Positions 7,011 through 13,987 are shown, counted from the stretch's first letter. The stretch is 16,827 nt of DNA from DATKKG01 sp964475215 (GCA_964475215.1 CAYYVT010000043.1:1-16827), one strand, 5' to 3'. A program made the numbers and translations. The notes: generated by a model from the letters alone, not told the origin.

Positions 7011-8939
7011 TCACGAAGGGAGCCCGGCAGCCGCCAGCAGCTCTCCCCACCTGGGGTCGTCGCGCAGCTTCTTCATGAGGGGATCCCCCCTGATCCCCGA
7101 GAAGCCCATGCACTTCCTGTGGACTGCGAGACGGGCCTGGTCGAACGCCCTGTCCAAGTCCCCCAGCCCATAGTACACATACGCCAGGATGGCCGGCTTG
7201 TCCCAGACGCTCTCCGGAAGGGCCTTGATCTCCTCCAGTATGCTCCGCGCCTCGTCCATCTCCCCCTTGAGAGCAAGGAAGAACGCCAGATCCGCCTTCA
7301 CCCCCGCGTCCCCCGGTCGGCTAGCCACGACCTTCCTCTCCAACTCGACGGCCGTGTCCAGGTCCCTTCTGTAGGCCGCAAAGTAGGCTTGGTGTCCCCA
7401 GACGACGGGGTTGTCAGGATCGATTTCGATGGCCCTGGCCAGCCTCTCCTCGGCCTCCTTGGCCCTCCCATCGGCCAAGAGGAACCCCACGGCGTTCAAG
7501 AGGACTATGAGAGATCTGGGGTCCTGTCTTTCAGCCTGGAGCGCTTCGTCCAGCGCCTCCCTCAACTTGCCAAGGGAGCCGAGGTCAAGGGAATACCAGT
7601 GGTGGGCCGTCGCATAGCTGGGGTTCAGCGAGATCGCCTTCCTGAACTCCCTCTCCGAATCCAGGAACCAGTAGTCCTGGCACAGGAGGACCCCGAACGA
7701 GGCGTGGGCCTCGGCCAGGTCCGGGTTCAGCTCGAGGGCCTTCGAAACGTGCCTCCTTGCAGCGGAGATGGCTTCTAGCATGGGACGGTACCTGTAGTCG
7801 CCCTGAAGGTAGATGCAATCGGCCAGGCCGGTGTGAGCCAGGGCGAAGTTCGAGTCAAGCCTCAGGGCCTCTTCGAATAGCAGCTCGGCCCCCCTCAGCC
7901 CCTCCCTCGACCTGCTCTGCATGAGCGTCCTACCCTCGAGGTACTTCATGTAGGCTGAGACGTCACCGGGGGCGCGGCTCTCAATCCTCTCCTCGGCCTT
8001 GTCCAGGAGCTTCAGCTTGAGGTTCTCCGCGACGTTCTTCGCGATGTCGCTCTGGATTGAGAAGACGTCGGTGAGCTCCCTGTCGTAGCTGGCGGACCAG
8101 ACATGTTCCTCCGTTTCAGCGTCCACCAGCTGAACGGTCACCCTCACCTTATCCCCCGCCTTCCTGACGCTACCCTCCATCAGTGAGCCTACGCCCAGCT
8201 CCTTCGCGATCTGGGAGATGCTCCTCTCCCTTCCCTTGTAGCGGTCGACGGACGTCCTGGCGATGACCCTCAGCCCCTGGACCTGCGACAGCACGGAGAT
8301 CAGCTCTTCGGTCATTCCGTTGGCCAGGTATTCGTCCCGAGGGTCGGGGCTGATGTTGGCGAAGGGCAACACGGCCAGGCGAGTCCTGGGAAGCGCCCCG
8401 CCCGATCCGCCCTCCCCCAGAGACGGAAGGAGGACCCTGTAGACCTTCATCGAGTATTCGATGTGCTTCAGGCTCTGCTCCGGAAGCTCCTCCATCTTGT
8501 AGGGGATCTTGTTCCTCACTCCGAGGTACACCTCCTCCGTCAGGCAGATCCCGCCCGGATCGGCAAGCGGATAGATCCTCGATGCGACGTTGACGGCGTC
8601 GCCGAAGATGTCCCCTCCACGCTCGACGACGTCGCCGACGTGCATCCCGATCCTGACGACTATGTTCTTCTCTGGCGGCTCCTTCAGGTTCATCTCCCCG
8701 AGCTCCTTCTGGACGTCGATGGCGAACTGGACGGCGTCGAGGGCGCTCTCGAACTCCATCAGGAAGGCATCCCCTATGGCCTTGATCTCCCTGCCGTGGT
8801 GCCTCTCAAGGACCCGCCTCATGATTTCGTTGTGGCGATCGAGGAGCTGGAGGGCCAGGCTTTCGTCCCTCTGCGAAAGGCCCGTGTAGCCGACCATGTC
8901 GGTGAAGACTATGGCCGCCAGCCGCCTCTGCTCCGCCAT
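7011..8939 (-). CDS. Class III adenylate cyclase with TolB/FlgO-like domain and TPR repeats
   Basis: A 642-residue soluble protein likely to make cAMP from ATP. The class III cyclase domain (about 5-165) keeps the full catalytic set: metal-binding D14 (FTDMVGYT) and D57 (IGDAF), the adenine-selecting pair K53 and D110 (GGDIFGD), and transition-state N117 and R121 (NVASR). A TolB/FlgO-like domain follows (about 180-300: RLAVLPFANIS, NGMTEELI, QIAKELGV..LMEGSVR, VQLVDA). From about 325 to 625 there are TPR-type helical repeats (e.g. ALELNPDLAEAHASFG, AIEIDPDNPVVWG). This cyclase-TolB-TPR layout is known from bacteria such as rhizobia. ATG 8939 is preferred to a GTG four codons upstream because MAEQRRLAAIVFTD is the usual family N-terminus. 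No membrane segment. No cAMP-binding effector gene is visible nearby. Confidence 0.92.
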   Translation of the reverse strand: MAEQRRLAAIVFTDMVGYTGLSQRDESLALQLLDRHNEIMRRVLERHHGREIKAIGDAFLMEFESALDAVQFAIDVQKELGEMNLKEPPEKNIVVRIGMHVGDVVERGGDIFGDAVNVASRIYPLADPGGICLTEEVYLGVRNKIPYKMEELPEQSLKHIEYSMKVYRVLLPSLGEGGSGGALPRTRLAVLPFANISPDPRDEYLANGMTEELISVLSQVQGLRVIARTSVDRYKGRERSISQIAKELGVGSLMEGSVRKAGDKVRVTVQLVDAETEEHVWSASYDRELTDVFSIQSDIAKNVAENLKLKLLDKAEERIESRAPGDVSAYMKYLEGRTLMQSRSREGLRGAELLFEEALRLDSNFALAHTGLADCIYLQGDYRYRPMLEAISAARRHVSKALELNPDLAEAHASFGVLLCQDYWFLDSEREFRKAISLNPSYATAHHWYSLDLGSLGKLREALDEALQAERQDPRSLIVLLNAVGFLLADGRAKEAEERLARAIEIDPDNPVVWGHQAYFAAYRRDLDTAVELERKVVASRPGDAGVKADLAFFLALKGEMDEARSILEEIKALPESVWDKPAILAYVYYGLGDLDRAFDQARLAVHRKCMGFSGIRGDPLMKKLRDDPRWGELLAAAGLPS

Positions 8940-8948
8940 GGAAAACAG

Positions 8949-8958
8949 CACAGCTGTG
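8949..8958. promoter_or_regulatory. 10-bp perfect palindrome in the cyclase promoter
   Basis: CACAGCTGTG lies between the TATA-like box (8969-8975) and the ATG (8939) of the cyclase gene, near the expected transcription start. Its position would suit a repressor operator, but a 10-base palindrome can arise by chance. Confidence 0.2.
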
Positions 8959-8968
8959 GAGGGACGGC

Positions 8969-8975
8969 GATAAAA
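8969..8975 (-). promoter_or_regulatory. putative TATA box for the adenylate cyclase gene
   Basis: On the minus strand TTTTATC is centred about 33 bases before the ATG at 8939, giving a predicted leader of only a few bases. It faces away from the VOC gene promoter in the same divergent gap (8940-9167). Confidence 0.4.
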
Positions 8976-9130
8976 GCGTTAATCGAAATGGCCCTTCCGG
9001 TCTCCTACAGGCCATTCAAGTGGAGCCCCTTCCTCCGGTTGTCGGTGGGCTAGGGCCGACAGGTGCGAGGGAAGGAGACTGCGATCCGCCGTCAGATGGG
9101 GAAGGCTCAGGGGCAGGGAAGTTCGCGAAG

Positions 9131-9139
9131 GGTTAAATC
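9131..9139 (+). promoter_or_regulatory. putative TATA box for the VOC gene
   Basis: GGTTAAATC is centred about 33 bases before the ATG at 9168, consistent with a near-leaderless archaeal mRNA and with that ATG rather than an upstream start. Confidence 0.38.
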
Positions 9140-9167
9140 AACTGAAGGAAGAGTCCCTCCGATTAAC

Positions 9168-9664
9168 ATGGCAAGGTCAAGGAAGGTTGCTCCCATCCCT
9201 GCCGGCTTTCGTTCCGTCACGCCCTACCTGTCCGTCGACGGCGGGGCAAAGGCGCTCGAGTTCTATGGCAAGGCCTTCGGCGCAAAGGAGGTGCCGCACT
9301 CGAGGACTTCGACGCCTGACGGAGCCATCATCAACGTGAGGTTCAAGATAGGCGATACCCTGATAATGCTTTCGGACCGGTTCGGCCCCAACCCTCCTCC
9401 GCGACTCGAAGCCCGGTGACGCTTCACATTTACTCTAGGGACGTCGACAGGCTGTGGAAGAGGGCCCTATCCGCCGGGGCAAAGGTCGTGATGCCCCTCG
9501 GCAATCAGTACTGGGGGGAGCGCTACGGCCAACTCGTAGACCCATTCGGACACAGCTGGTCCATGTCCATGAGGGTCAAGATGAGCAAGAAGGAGAGAGA
9601 CGACCTGCAGAAGCGGGCCATGGCCATGTTCGCCGGCGGAGACCACCCGGGCAGGCAGGAGTAG
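9168..9664 (+). pseudogene. VOC-superfamily (PhnB/glyoxalase-like) protein, frameshifted
   Basis: VOC proteins are small metal-dependent beta-alpha-beta-beta-beta fold enzymes or resistance proteins. The first frame from ATG 9168 gives the N-terminal half (PYLSVDGGAKALEFYGKAFG, IGDTLIMLSDRFGP) and stops at 9417-9419. The second half continues in the -1 frame from about 9386-9415 (SPVTLHIYSRDVDRLW, AGAKVVMPL, WGERYGQLVDPFGHSW) to the stop at 9664. The span is 497 bases, one base short of a whole number of codons, and the joined product would be about 165 residues, normal for this family. The break falls in a C-rich run near 9386-9400, a place prone to sequencing error or slippage. Either a recent pseudogene, an assembly error, or less likely a recoding site. 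A TATA box precedes the ATG. Confidence 0.8.
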
Positions 9665-9813
9665 CCTGCAGGGACCCTCTCCGGACTGTCATGTAGGGCC
9701 CCCGGTTTGCTCTATTCCTGGCATCTTTCGGAGCGTGAATCTGTAAAATTCATAATGGCTATCTATCCTCCGCGTAATCATCGACGTTAGTCGCTAATTG
9801 TATAACGGATGTC

Positions 9814-9835
9814 GGGGAAACTAAACTGGTTCCCC
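9814..9835. repeat. inverted repeat upstream of the oxidoreductase operon
   Basis: GGGGAA and TTCCCC face each other across a 10-base AT-rich spacer, directly before the TATA region at 9841. The position just upstream of the promoter suits an activator or repressor site; a short hairpin is the alternative. No regulator gene is adjacent. Confidence 0.35.
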
Positions 9836-9840
9836 AATGA

Positions 9841-9858
9841 TTTATATCTCTATTTATC
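9841..9858 (+). promoter_or_regulatory. promoter of the exported molybdenum hydroxylase operon
   Basis: TTTATATC (9841-9848) and a second box TATTTATC (9851-9858) lie about 34 and 25 bases before the ATG at 9879, so either would give a leaderless or very short leader mRNA. The whole stretch 9720-9880 is markedly more AT-rich than its surroundings. This placement argues against a start at ATG 9837, which would put the promoter inside the gene. Confidence 0.5.
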
Positions 9859-9878
9859 ACTATTATGACCGACGATAT

Positions 9879-10649
9879 ATGTCATCAGTCAACACGCAAG
9901 ATGATTCTGTAAAGAAAAACAAGCTATCGCGCAGAACATTCCTAACAGGCGCCGCAGCCGGAGCAGCGATCGCCGCAGTGGTGGTCGCCGGCGTCGCAGA
10001 GATGTCAATTCTGAGCACTAAAAGCTCGGGCTCCACTTCGACCGTCACGACGACGGTCCCGGGAGCAACGGGCACTGTCACCTCCACCGTAACCAAGACA
10101 AATACCGCAACGGCCACTCAAACGGCCACTCAGACGGTCACCCAGACGGCGACTCAGACAGTCACGGCTACGACAACCCCCCCACCGCTCACCGCATATT
10201 CGACGGTCCTGTTGACGGTCAACGGCAAGACGCTGGCCGCCTACGTGGACAACAGGTGGTCCCTCGCTGACACTCTAAGGCTGAAGTTCAACATGATCGG
10301 CACCAAGTTGGGCTGCGACAGAGGAGAGTGCGGAGCATGTTCCGTGCTTCTGGACGGAAATCCCGTGCTGGCCTGCATGATGCTGACTGTGGACGCTGTG
10401 GGCCATACCGTGACCACCGTCGAGGGCATAGGCATGCCTGGCAGCCTTAGCGCCATTCAGACGTCGCTCATAAACAACGACGGCGTGCAGTGCGGATTCT
10501 GCATGCCCGGCATCGTCGTTACCGCAACGGGATACTTGGCGCAGAACCCCAAGCCGACGGACGCCCAGTGGAGGGCTGCCCTGGCGGGCAACCTCTGCAG
10601 GTGCGGAAACCACCCGTTCATACTTCAGGGTCTGGAGGCGGTGGCCTAA
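9879..10649 (+). CDS. Tat-exported [2Fe-2S] subunit of a PaoABC-like molybdenum hydroxylase
   Basis: The 256-residue electron-transfer subunit (XDH small-subunit family). A Tat signal has the twin-arginine motif SRRTFLTG (R18, R19) and a hydrophobic stretch at about 24-43; there is no lipobox cysteine. Residues about 49-105 are a Thr-rich low-complexity linker containing tandem T-A/V-T-Q units. The plant-type ferredoxin domain binds its [2Fe-2S] through C146, C151, C154 and C166; the helical C-terminal domain binds the second through C205, C208, C240 and C242. The start is ATG 9879, since ATG 9837 lies before the promoter boxes. The stop codon abuts the large-subunit ATG. In E. coli PaoA plays this role and carries the complex through the Tat pore; the other two subunits here also lack signals. 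The long linker suggests the domain is held away from the membrane surface. Confidence 0.92.
   Translation: MSSVNTQDDSVKKNKLSRRTFLTGAAAGAAIAAVVVAGVAEMSILSTKSSGSTSTVTTTVPGATGTVTSTVTKTNTATATQTATQTVTQTATQTVTATTTPPPLTAYSTVLLTVNGKTLAAYVDNRWSLADTLRLKFNMIGTKLGCDRGECGACSVLLDGNPVLACMMLTVDAVGHTVTTVEGIGMPGSLSAIQTSLINNDGVQCGFCMPGIVVTATGYLAQNPKPTDAQWRAALAGNLCRCGNHPFILQGLEAVA
10110..10169 (+). repeat. 12-bp tandem repeat encoding a Thr-rich tether
   Basis: About five imperfect copies of a 12-base unit (ACGGCCACTCAA/G, then ACGGTCACCCAG, ACGGCGACTCAG, and a degenerate last copy) encode T-A-T-Q and T-V-T-Q blocks. They form the core of the linker between the Tat segment and the iron-sulfur domain. Copy number could vary between strains by slippage. 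Confidence 0.75.
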
Positions 10650-12965
10650 ATGTCATATCCAGCCAACGTTACATACCCACCCCCGCCCTACAGGGTCCTT
10701 GGGACCTGGGCGGGCCCCCGCATGGACTCCGAGAAGAAGATATGCGGAGTGTGGCCCCTAGGCGCTGATTTCAACCAGGACAACCAAGCGTACATGGCCG
10801 TCAAGCTCAGCCCATACAGCGCAGCCACCATCACCGCGGTGGACGAAACCGCGGCGAAGGCGATCCCCGGCGTTCTCAGCATCCTCACCACCACTGAGGT
10901 GGCGGCGGACCCGGTACTGAGCAAGATAATGGTCGGCTCGTACCACCTCCTCCCCACCGATCAGGTGAGATATGCAGGTCAGGAGGTCGCGGCGGTGTGC
11001 GCCGAGGACCCCTACACGGCCGTGCAGGCCTGCGAGGCCATCAACATAACCTACAACCAGCTCCCCTACGTAAACACGGTTGAAGCCGGAATGGCCAGCG
11101 GCGCGCCTCAGGTATGGTCGGGCACCCCGAACCTACAGACGGCGAGCACCTACACCTTCGGCAACGCTGCTGCGGCGATGACGGGATCGGGCCTCCAAGT
11201 GTTCTCCGGGACATACACAAGCAACGACTGCCATAACAACCCCGTCGCGGGCATGGCGGGCACCGTTTCGGCACGCACGATCGGCCGGCCGGAGGTCTGG
11301 GAGAGCAACCAGGGCGCCAAGTCGACGGCTACGGGCGTGGCATCATTCCTCGGACTTCCTTACAGTAGGGGATGGGCCAAGGCCAGCACCTGCGACGGAA
11401 GCTACGGAGGCAAGAGCGGCGGCGGATACTACGATTTGGCCCTGACCTTCTCTCAAAGACTGGGAAGGCCAGTGAAGTTCATCATGACTAGGGAGCACGA
11501 CATCCGCAACGGGTCGCGCCACCCGAGGGACGTCTTTCAGGTTCAGGCTGCAGTGACGCCGTCCACCGGCCAGATTCAGGCCCTGACGTGCACTCTCTAC
11601 AACAACACCGGGGCTGCCAAGAGCGCCGGGGTCGGCACCGCAGCGGGCGCTGCCCCGCACTTCTACAACGTCTACAAGGTCCCGAACTGGACCATCAACG
11701 CCTACGAGGTCTGGACGAACTACCCGTCTCCGTCGGCCTACAGGAACCCGCCGGGCCCACACGCGGACTTCGGGATGCACGTCTTCTTCGACTACATCGC
11801 GGGCCAGCTGGGGCTCAACCCTGCGACCATGATGCAGAACAACAACATGTACTCAACGGGCGACAAGAACCAGCTGAACGGCCTCCCGTTCTACTCCATA
11901 GAGCAGCCGGCCGTCATGAACCAGGCGTTGAAACTGTCCAACTTCATGAGCAAGTGGAAGGCAGCACCTAAGAGTCCATCTGGCCTGACGGGCGTGCAGT
12001 ACGGCATTGGCATCGCTAACACGGCATCCAGCCTCGGCTCGACGGCAGGAGCGGACAGCACGGCTGTCCTCCTGTTGGGTGACGGAAGCCTTGAGGTCAG
12101 CTCAGGAGGGACCGACATCGGTGAGGGAAGGACCGAGCAGGAGAGGCTCTTCTGTGCTGAGATGATGGGCCTGCCGATGGACGACGTCACCATAGCCAAC
12201 AACGACTCTGAATTCGTCGGGGACACGGGTGGAACCAACGGAAGCTCTCAGACGAAGGCCTCCGGGAACTGCCTAGTCCTGGCCTGCGCTGACGCCAAGA
12301 ACCAGATGATGGCCAAGGCGGCCACCAGCCTGGGCGTAACGGGCGCTACGCTGGCCAACGGATGGCAGGGCCTCACCTACGCCATGGACGGCTCCATGAA
12401 GATCTACGTGACGGCCAATCCTTCGCAATCGGTGACCTTCGCCCAGTGCGCTGGTCAGCCCTCGGTAATCGGCGTCGGCCACATGGTGGCCCCGACGGGC
12501 GTCACGGGCAACGTCTTCACCACTGCCGTGGCGGAGGTGAACGTGGACTGCGACACAGGGCTCATTGCGGTGAACACCATCACCGAGGTGCAGGGCGTTG
12601 GACAGGTGATCTTCTTGGCGGGGCTCACAGGGCAGGCGCACCAGGGTGCGACCGCTGCTATGGGCCAGACGCTGCAGGAGTTCAACAACTGCGACCCAGC
12701 GACCGGCATGATACTAGGTGCCAGCCACTTGGACGACAAGGTCCCACTCTTCACTCAGGTGCCCAGCTACAACATAGGCCTGCAGGCAGACCAGCAGGAA
12801 CAGCCTCCGCTGTCGTACAACTTCGGCGCGAAGGGATGCTGCGAGCCATGGATGGGCGCGCCAATACCTGCCATCGTGAACGCTGTGGCGAACGCGACTG
12901 GCTGGTGGGCGACGACCCTGCCGCTCACCCCGGATGTAGTCCTCAAGGGACTAGGGAAGGCGTAA
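10650..12965 (+). CDS. Molybdopterin-binding large subunit of a PaoABC-like aldehyde oxidoreductase
   Basis: The 771-residue catalytic subunit of the xanthine dehydrogenase/aldehyde oxidase family, which hydroxylates aldehydes or N-heterocycles with water-derived oxygen at a molybdenum centre. It begins with the a/b hammerhead region (IPGVLSILTTTEV, VRYAGQEVAAVCAEDP, about 73-130). Cofactor-loop landmarks are Q221 (SNQGAKSTATG), DGSYGGK (249-255), R365 (AYRNPPGPH), GGTDIGEG (near 490), GTNGS (528-532), and the catalytic glutamate E732 in KGCCEP. It lacks the AYxCSFR loop of form I CO dehydrogenase, so it is not CoxL. No signal peptide: it should be co-exported with the Tat subunit. The ATG follows directly on the stop of that gene, with GGAGG about 12 bases upstream. 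The KGCCEP and RNPPGPH loops depart from the usual KGxGEP and RxPGxP forms. Substrate unknown. Confidence 0.92.
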   Translation: MSYPANVTYPPPPYRVLGTWAGPRMDSEKKICGVWPLGADFNQDNQAYMAVKLSPYSAATITAVDETAAKAIPGVLSILTTTEVAADPVLSKIMVGSYHLLPTDQVRYAGQEVAAVCAEDPYTAVQACEAINITYNQLPYVNTVEAGMASGAPQVWSGTPNLQTASTYTFGNAAAAMTGSGLQVFSGTYTSNDCHNNPVAGMAGTVSARTIGRPEVWESNQGAKSTATGVASFLGLPYSRGWAKASTCDGSYGGKSGGGYYDLALTFSQRLGRPVKFIMTREHDIRNGSRHPRDVFQVQAAVTPSTGQIQALTCTLYNNTGAAKSAGVGTAAGAAPHFYNVYKVPNWTINAYEVWTNYPSPSAYRNPPGPHADFGMHVFFDYIAGQLGLNPATMMQNNNMYSTGDKNQLNGLPFYSIEQPAVMNQALKLSNFMSKWKAAPKSPSGLTGVQYGIGIANTASSLGSTAGADSTAVLLLGDGSLEVSSGGTDIGEGRTEQERLFCAEMMGLPMDDVTIANNDSEFVGDTGGTNGSSQTKASGNCLVLACADAKNQMMAKAATSLGVTGATLANGWQGLTYAMDGSMKIYVTANPSQSVTFAQCAGQPSVIGVGHMVAPTGVTGNVFTTAVAEVNVDCDTGLIAVNTITEVQGVGQVIFLAGLTGQAHQGATAAMGQTLQEFNNCDPATGMILGASHLDDKVPLFTQVPSYNIGLQADQQEQPPLSYNFGAKGCCEPWMGAPIPAIVNAVANATGWWATTLPLTPDVVLKGLGKA

Positions 12966-12970
12966 GGTGA
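12964..12970 (+). promoter_or_regulatory. Shine-Dalgarno site for the FAD subunit gene
   Basis: AAGGTGA lies seven bases before the ATG at 12978 and overlaps the stop codon of the large-subunit gene. It supports translation of the FAD subunit from the same polycistronic mRNA. Confidence 0.5.
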
Positions 12971-12977
12971 ATAGAGA

Positions 12978-13937
12978 ATGAAGCAACTTCTCATCTACAA
13001 CCCGACGAGCCTAGCCGACGCATCTTCATACCTCTCGAAGAACTCCAACGCAGCAGCCTTCGCTGGCGGCACTGACTTGTATCAGATGCTGAAGCAGAAC
13101 TGCCTCGCAAACTTACCTACAACACTGGTCAACCTCAAGGCGATACCGAACCTAGATTACATCACACCTGCGAGCGGCATGCTGAAGATAGGGCCGCTGA
13201 CCAAAATCTCCGAGATAGCGAACAACGCGACGGTCCAGGGAAGCTACAGGGCCCTGGCCATGGCTGCCGCCGCGACGGCATCTCCGAACCTGAGGACCAT
13301 GGCGACCATCGCGGGAAACATAGCCCAGGACGTCTGGTGCTGGTACTACAGGCAGACTGACAATGCCTACAACTGCATCCGCAAGGGTGGCGCCATCTGC
13401 TATGCCGTAGCAGGCGACAACAGGTTCTATCACTCGATCTTCGGTGGTCCCAAGGGCTGCAACGCCATACACCCATCCGACACAGCCATAGCCCTTAGCG
13501 CACTGAATGCTTCGGTGGTGACGACCAAGCAGACGCTAACCATGGACAACTTCTTCGCCGATATGGCCCCAGGGAACAACCTGGCGACGGGCGAGCTCAT
13601 ACAGGAGATAGACATCCCTACACCGGCATCAGGGTCGAACAGCGCCTTCGTGAAGTTCGCAATCCGGAACTCCATAGACTTCGCCCTGGTGAGCGCGGCC
13701 GCATGGTACACCCCTGCCACAGGAGCCGTGACGTCCGCCAAGATCTACCTGGGTGGCGTGTACCAGACGCCGTATCACGCGACGGCTGCGGAGACGTCCA
13801 TCACGGGACAGACGATCAGCGCGACTACCGCCTTGGCAGCCGGTAAGGCCGCCATAGCCAGCGCGCTCCCAATGACCGGAAACTCCTACAAGAAACAGCT
13901 TTCTGCTGTGGCAATCCAGAGAGCACTCACTACGTAG
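12978..13937 (+). CDS. FAD-binding subunit of the PaoABC-like oxidoreductase with extra Fe-S cysteines
   Basis: The 319-residue CoxM/PaoB-type subunit passes electrons from the iron-sulfur clusters through FAD to an acceptor. FAD loops are AGGTDL (29-34) and TIAGNI (110-115), followed by the CO-dehydrogenase-type C-terminal domain. Directly after TIAGNI comes a Cys-rich insertion with C121 (CWYYR), C133, C141 and C161, followed by HPSD. This arrangement matches the region that binds a [4Fe-4S] cluster in E. coli PaoB/YagS and sets the protein apart from plain CoxM subunits. No signal peptide, so it too should travel with the Tat subunit. The start is fixed by AAGGTGA seven bases upstream, 12 bases after the previous stop. 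The operon order is small-large-FAD, unlike small-FAD-large in paoABC. No PaoD/XdhC-type maturation chaperone is in the window. Confidence 0.92.
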   Translation: MKQLLIYNPTSLADASSYLSKNSNAAAFAGGTDLYQMLKQNCLANLPTTLVNLKAIPNLDYITPASGMLKIGPLTKISEIANNATVQGSYRALAMAAAATASPNLRTMATIAGNIAQDVWCWYYRQTDNAYNCIRKGGAICYAVAGDNRFYHSIFGGPKGCNAIHPSDTAIALSALNASVVTTKQTLTMDNFFADMAPGNNLATGELIQEIDIPTPASGSNSAFVKFAIRNSIDFALVSAAAWYTPATGAVTSAKIYLGGVYQTPYHATAAETSITGQTISATTALAAGKAAIASALPMTGNSYKKQLSAVAIQRALTT

Positions 13938-13953
13938 GCTCACACCTACACGA

Positions 13954-13987
13954 AAAGGGGCGACAAACGCCCCTTTCACTTTCTTTT
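13954..13987 (+). terminator. hairpin plus T-rich terminator of the oxidoreductase operon
   Basis: AAAGGGGCG (13954-13962) and CGCCCCTTT (13968-13976) form a perfect 9-bp stem with a 5-base ACAAA loop, followed by CACTTTCTTTT. It begins 16 bases after the FAD-subunit stop. The T-rich tail fits archaeal intrinsic termination; such a clean bacterial-style hairpin is less usual there. Confidence 0.75.

Noticed and set aside
7119..7778. Long open frame antisense to the cyclase
   Set aside because: It is a shadow of the GC-rich TPR coding region; composition is Arg/Pro/Gly-rich with no domain.
8463..9053. Open frame antisense to the cyclase domain and running into the intergenic gap
   Set aside because: Opposite strand encodes a fully conserved cyclase domain; this frame shows no family features.
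9063..9167. N-terminal extension of the VOC frame from 9063
   Set aside because: The VOC domain starts normally at ATG 9168, a TATA-like box lies inside the extension, and the extra residues are basic and unlike the family.
9837..9878. Upstream ATG 9837 as start of the Tat subunit
   Set aside because: It would place the TATA region within the coding sequence and add a Tyr/Ile-rich stretch before an otherwise standard Tat signal.
11343..11780. Open frame antisense to the Mo large subunit
   Set aside because: Shadow of a well-conserved gene, with no start signal or recognisable domain.
12362..12970. Alternate-frame open frame inside the large subunit
   Set aside because: The Arg/Gly/His-rich product is typical of an out-of-frame reading of GC-rich DNA.
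10650..13937. Form I aerobic CO dehydrogenase (CoxSLM)
   Set aside because: The large subunit lacks the AYxCSFR active-site loop, the small subunit has a Tat signal, and the FAD subunit has the PaoB-like cysteine insertion.
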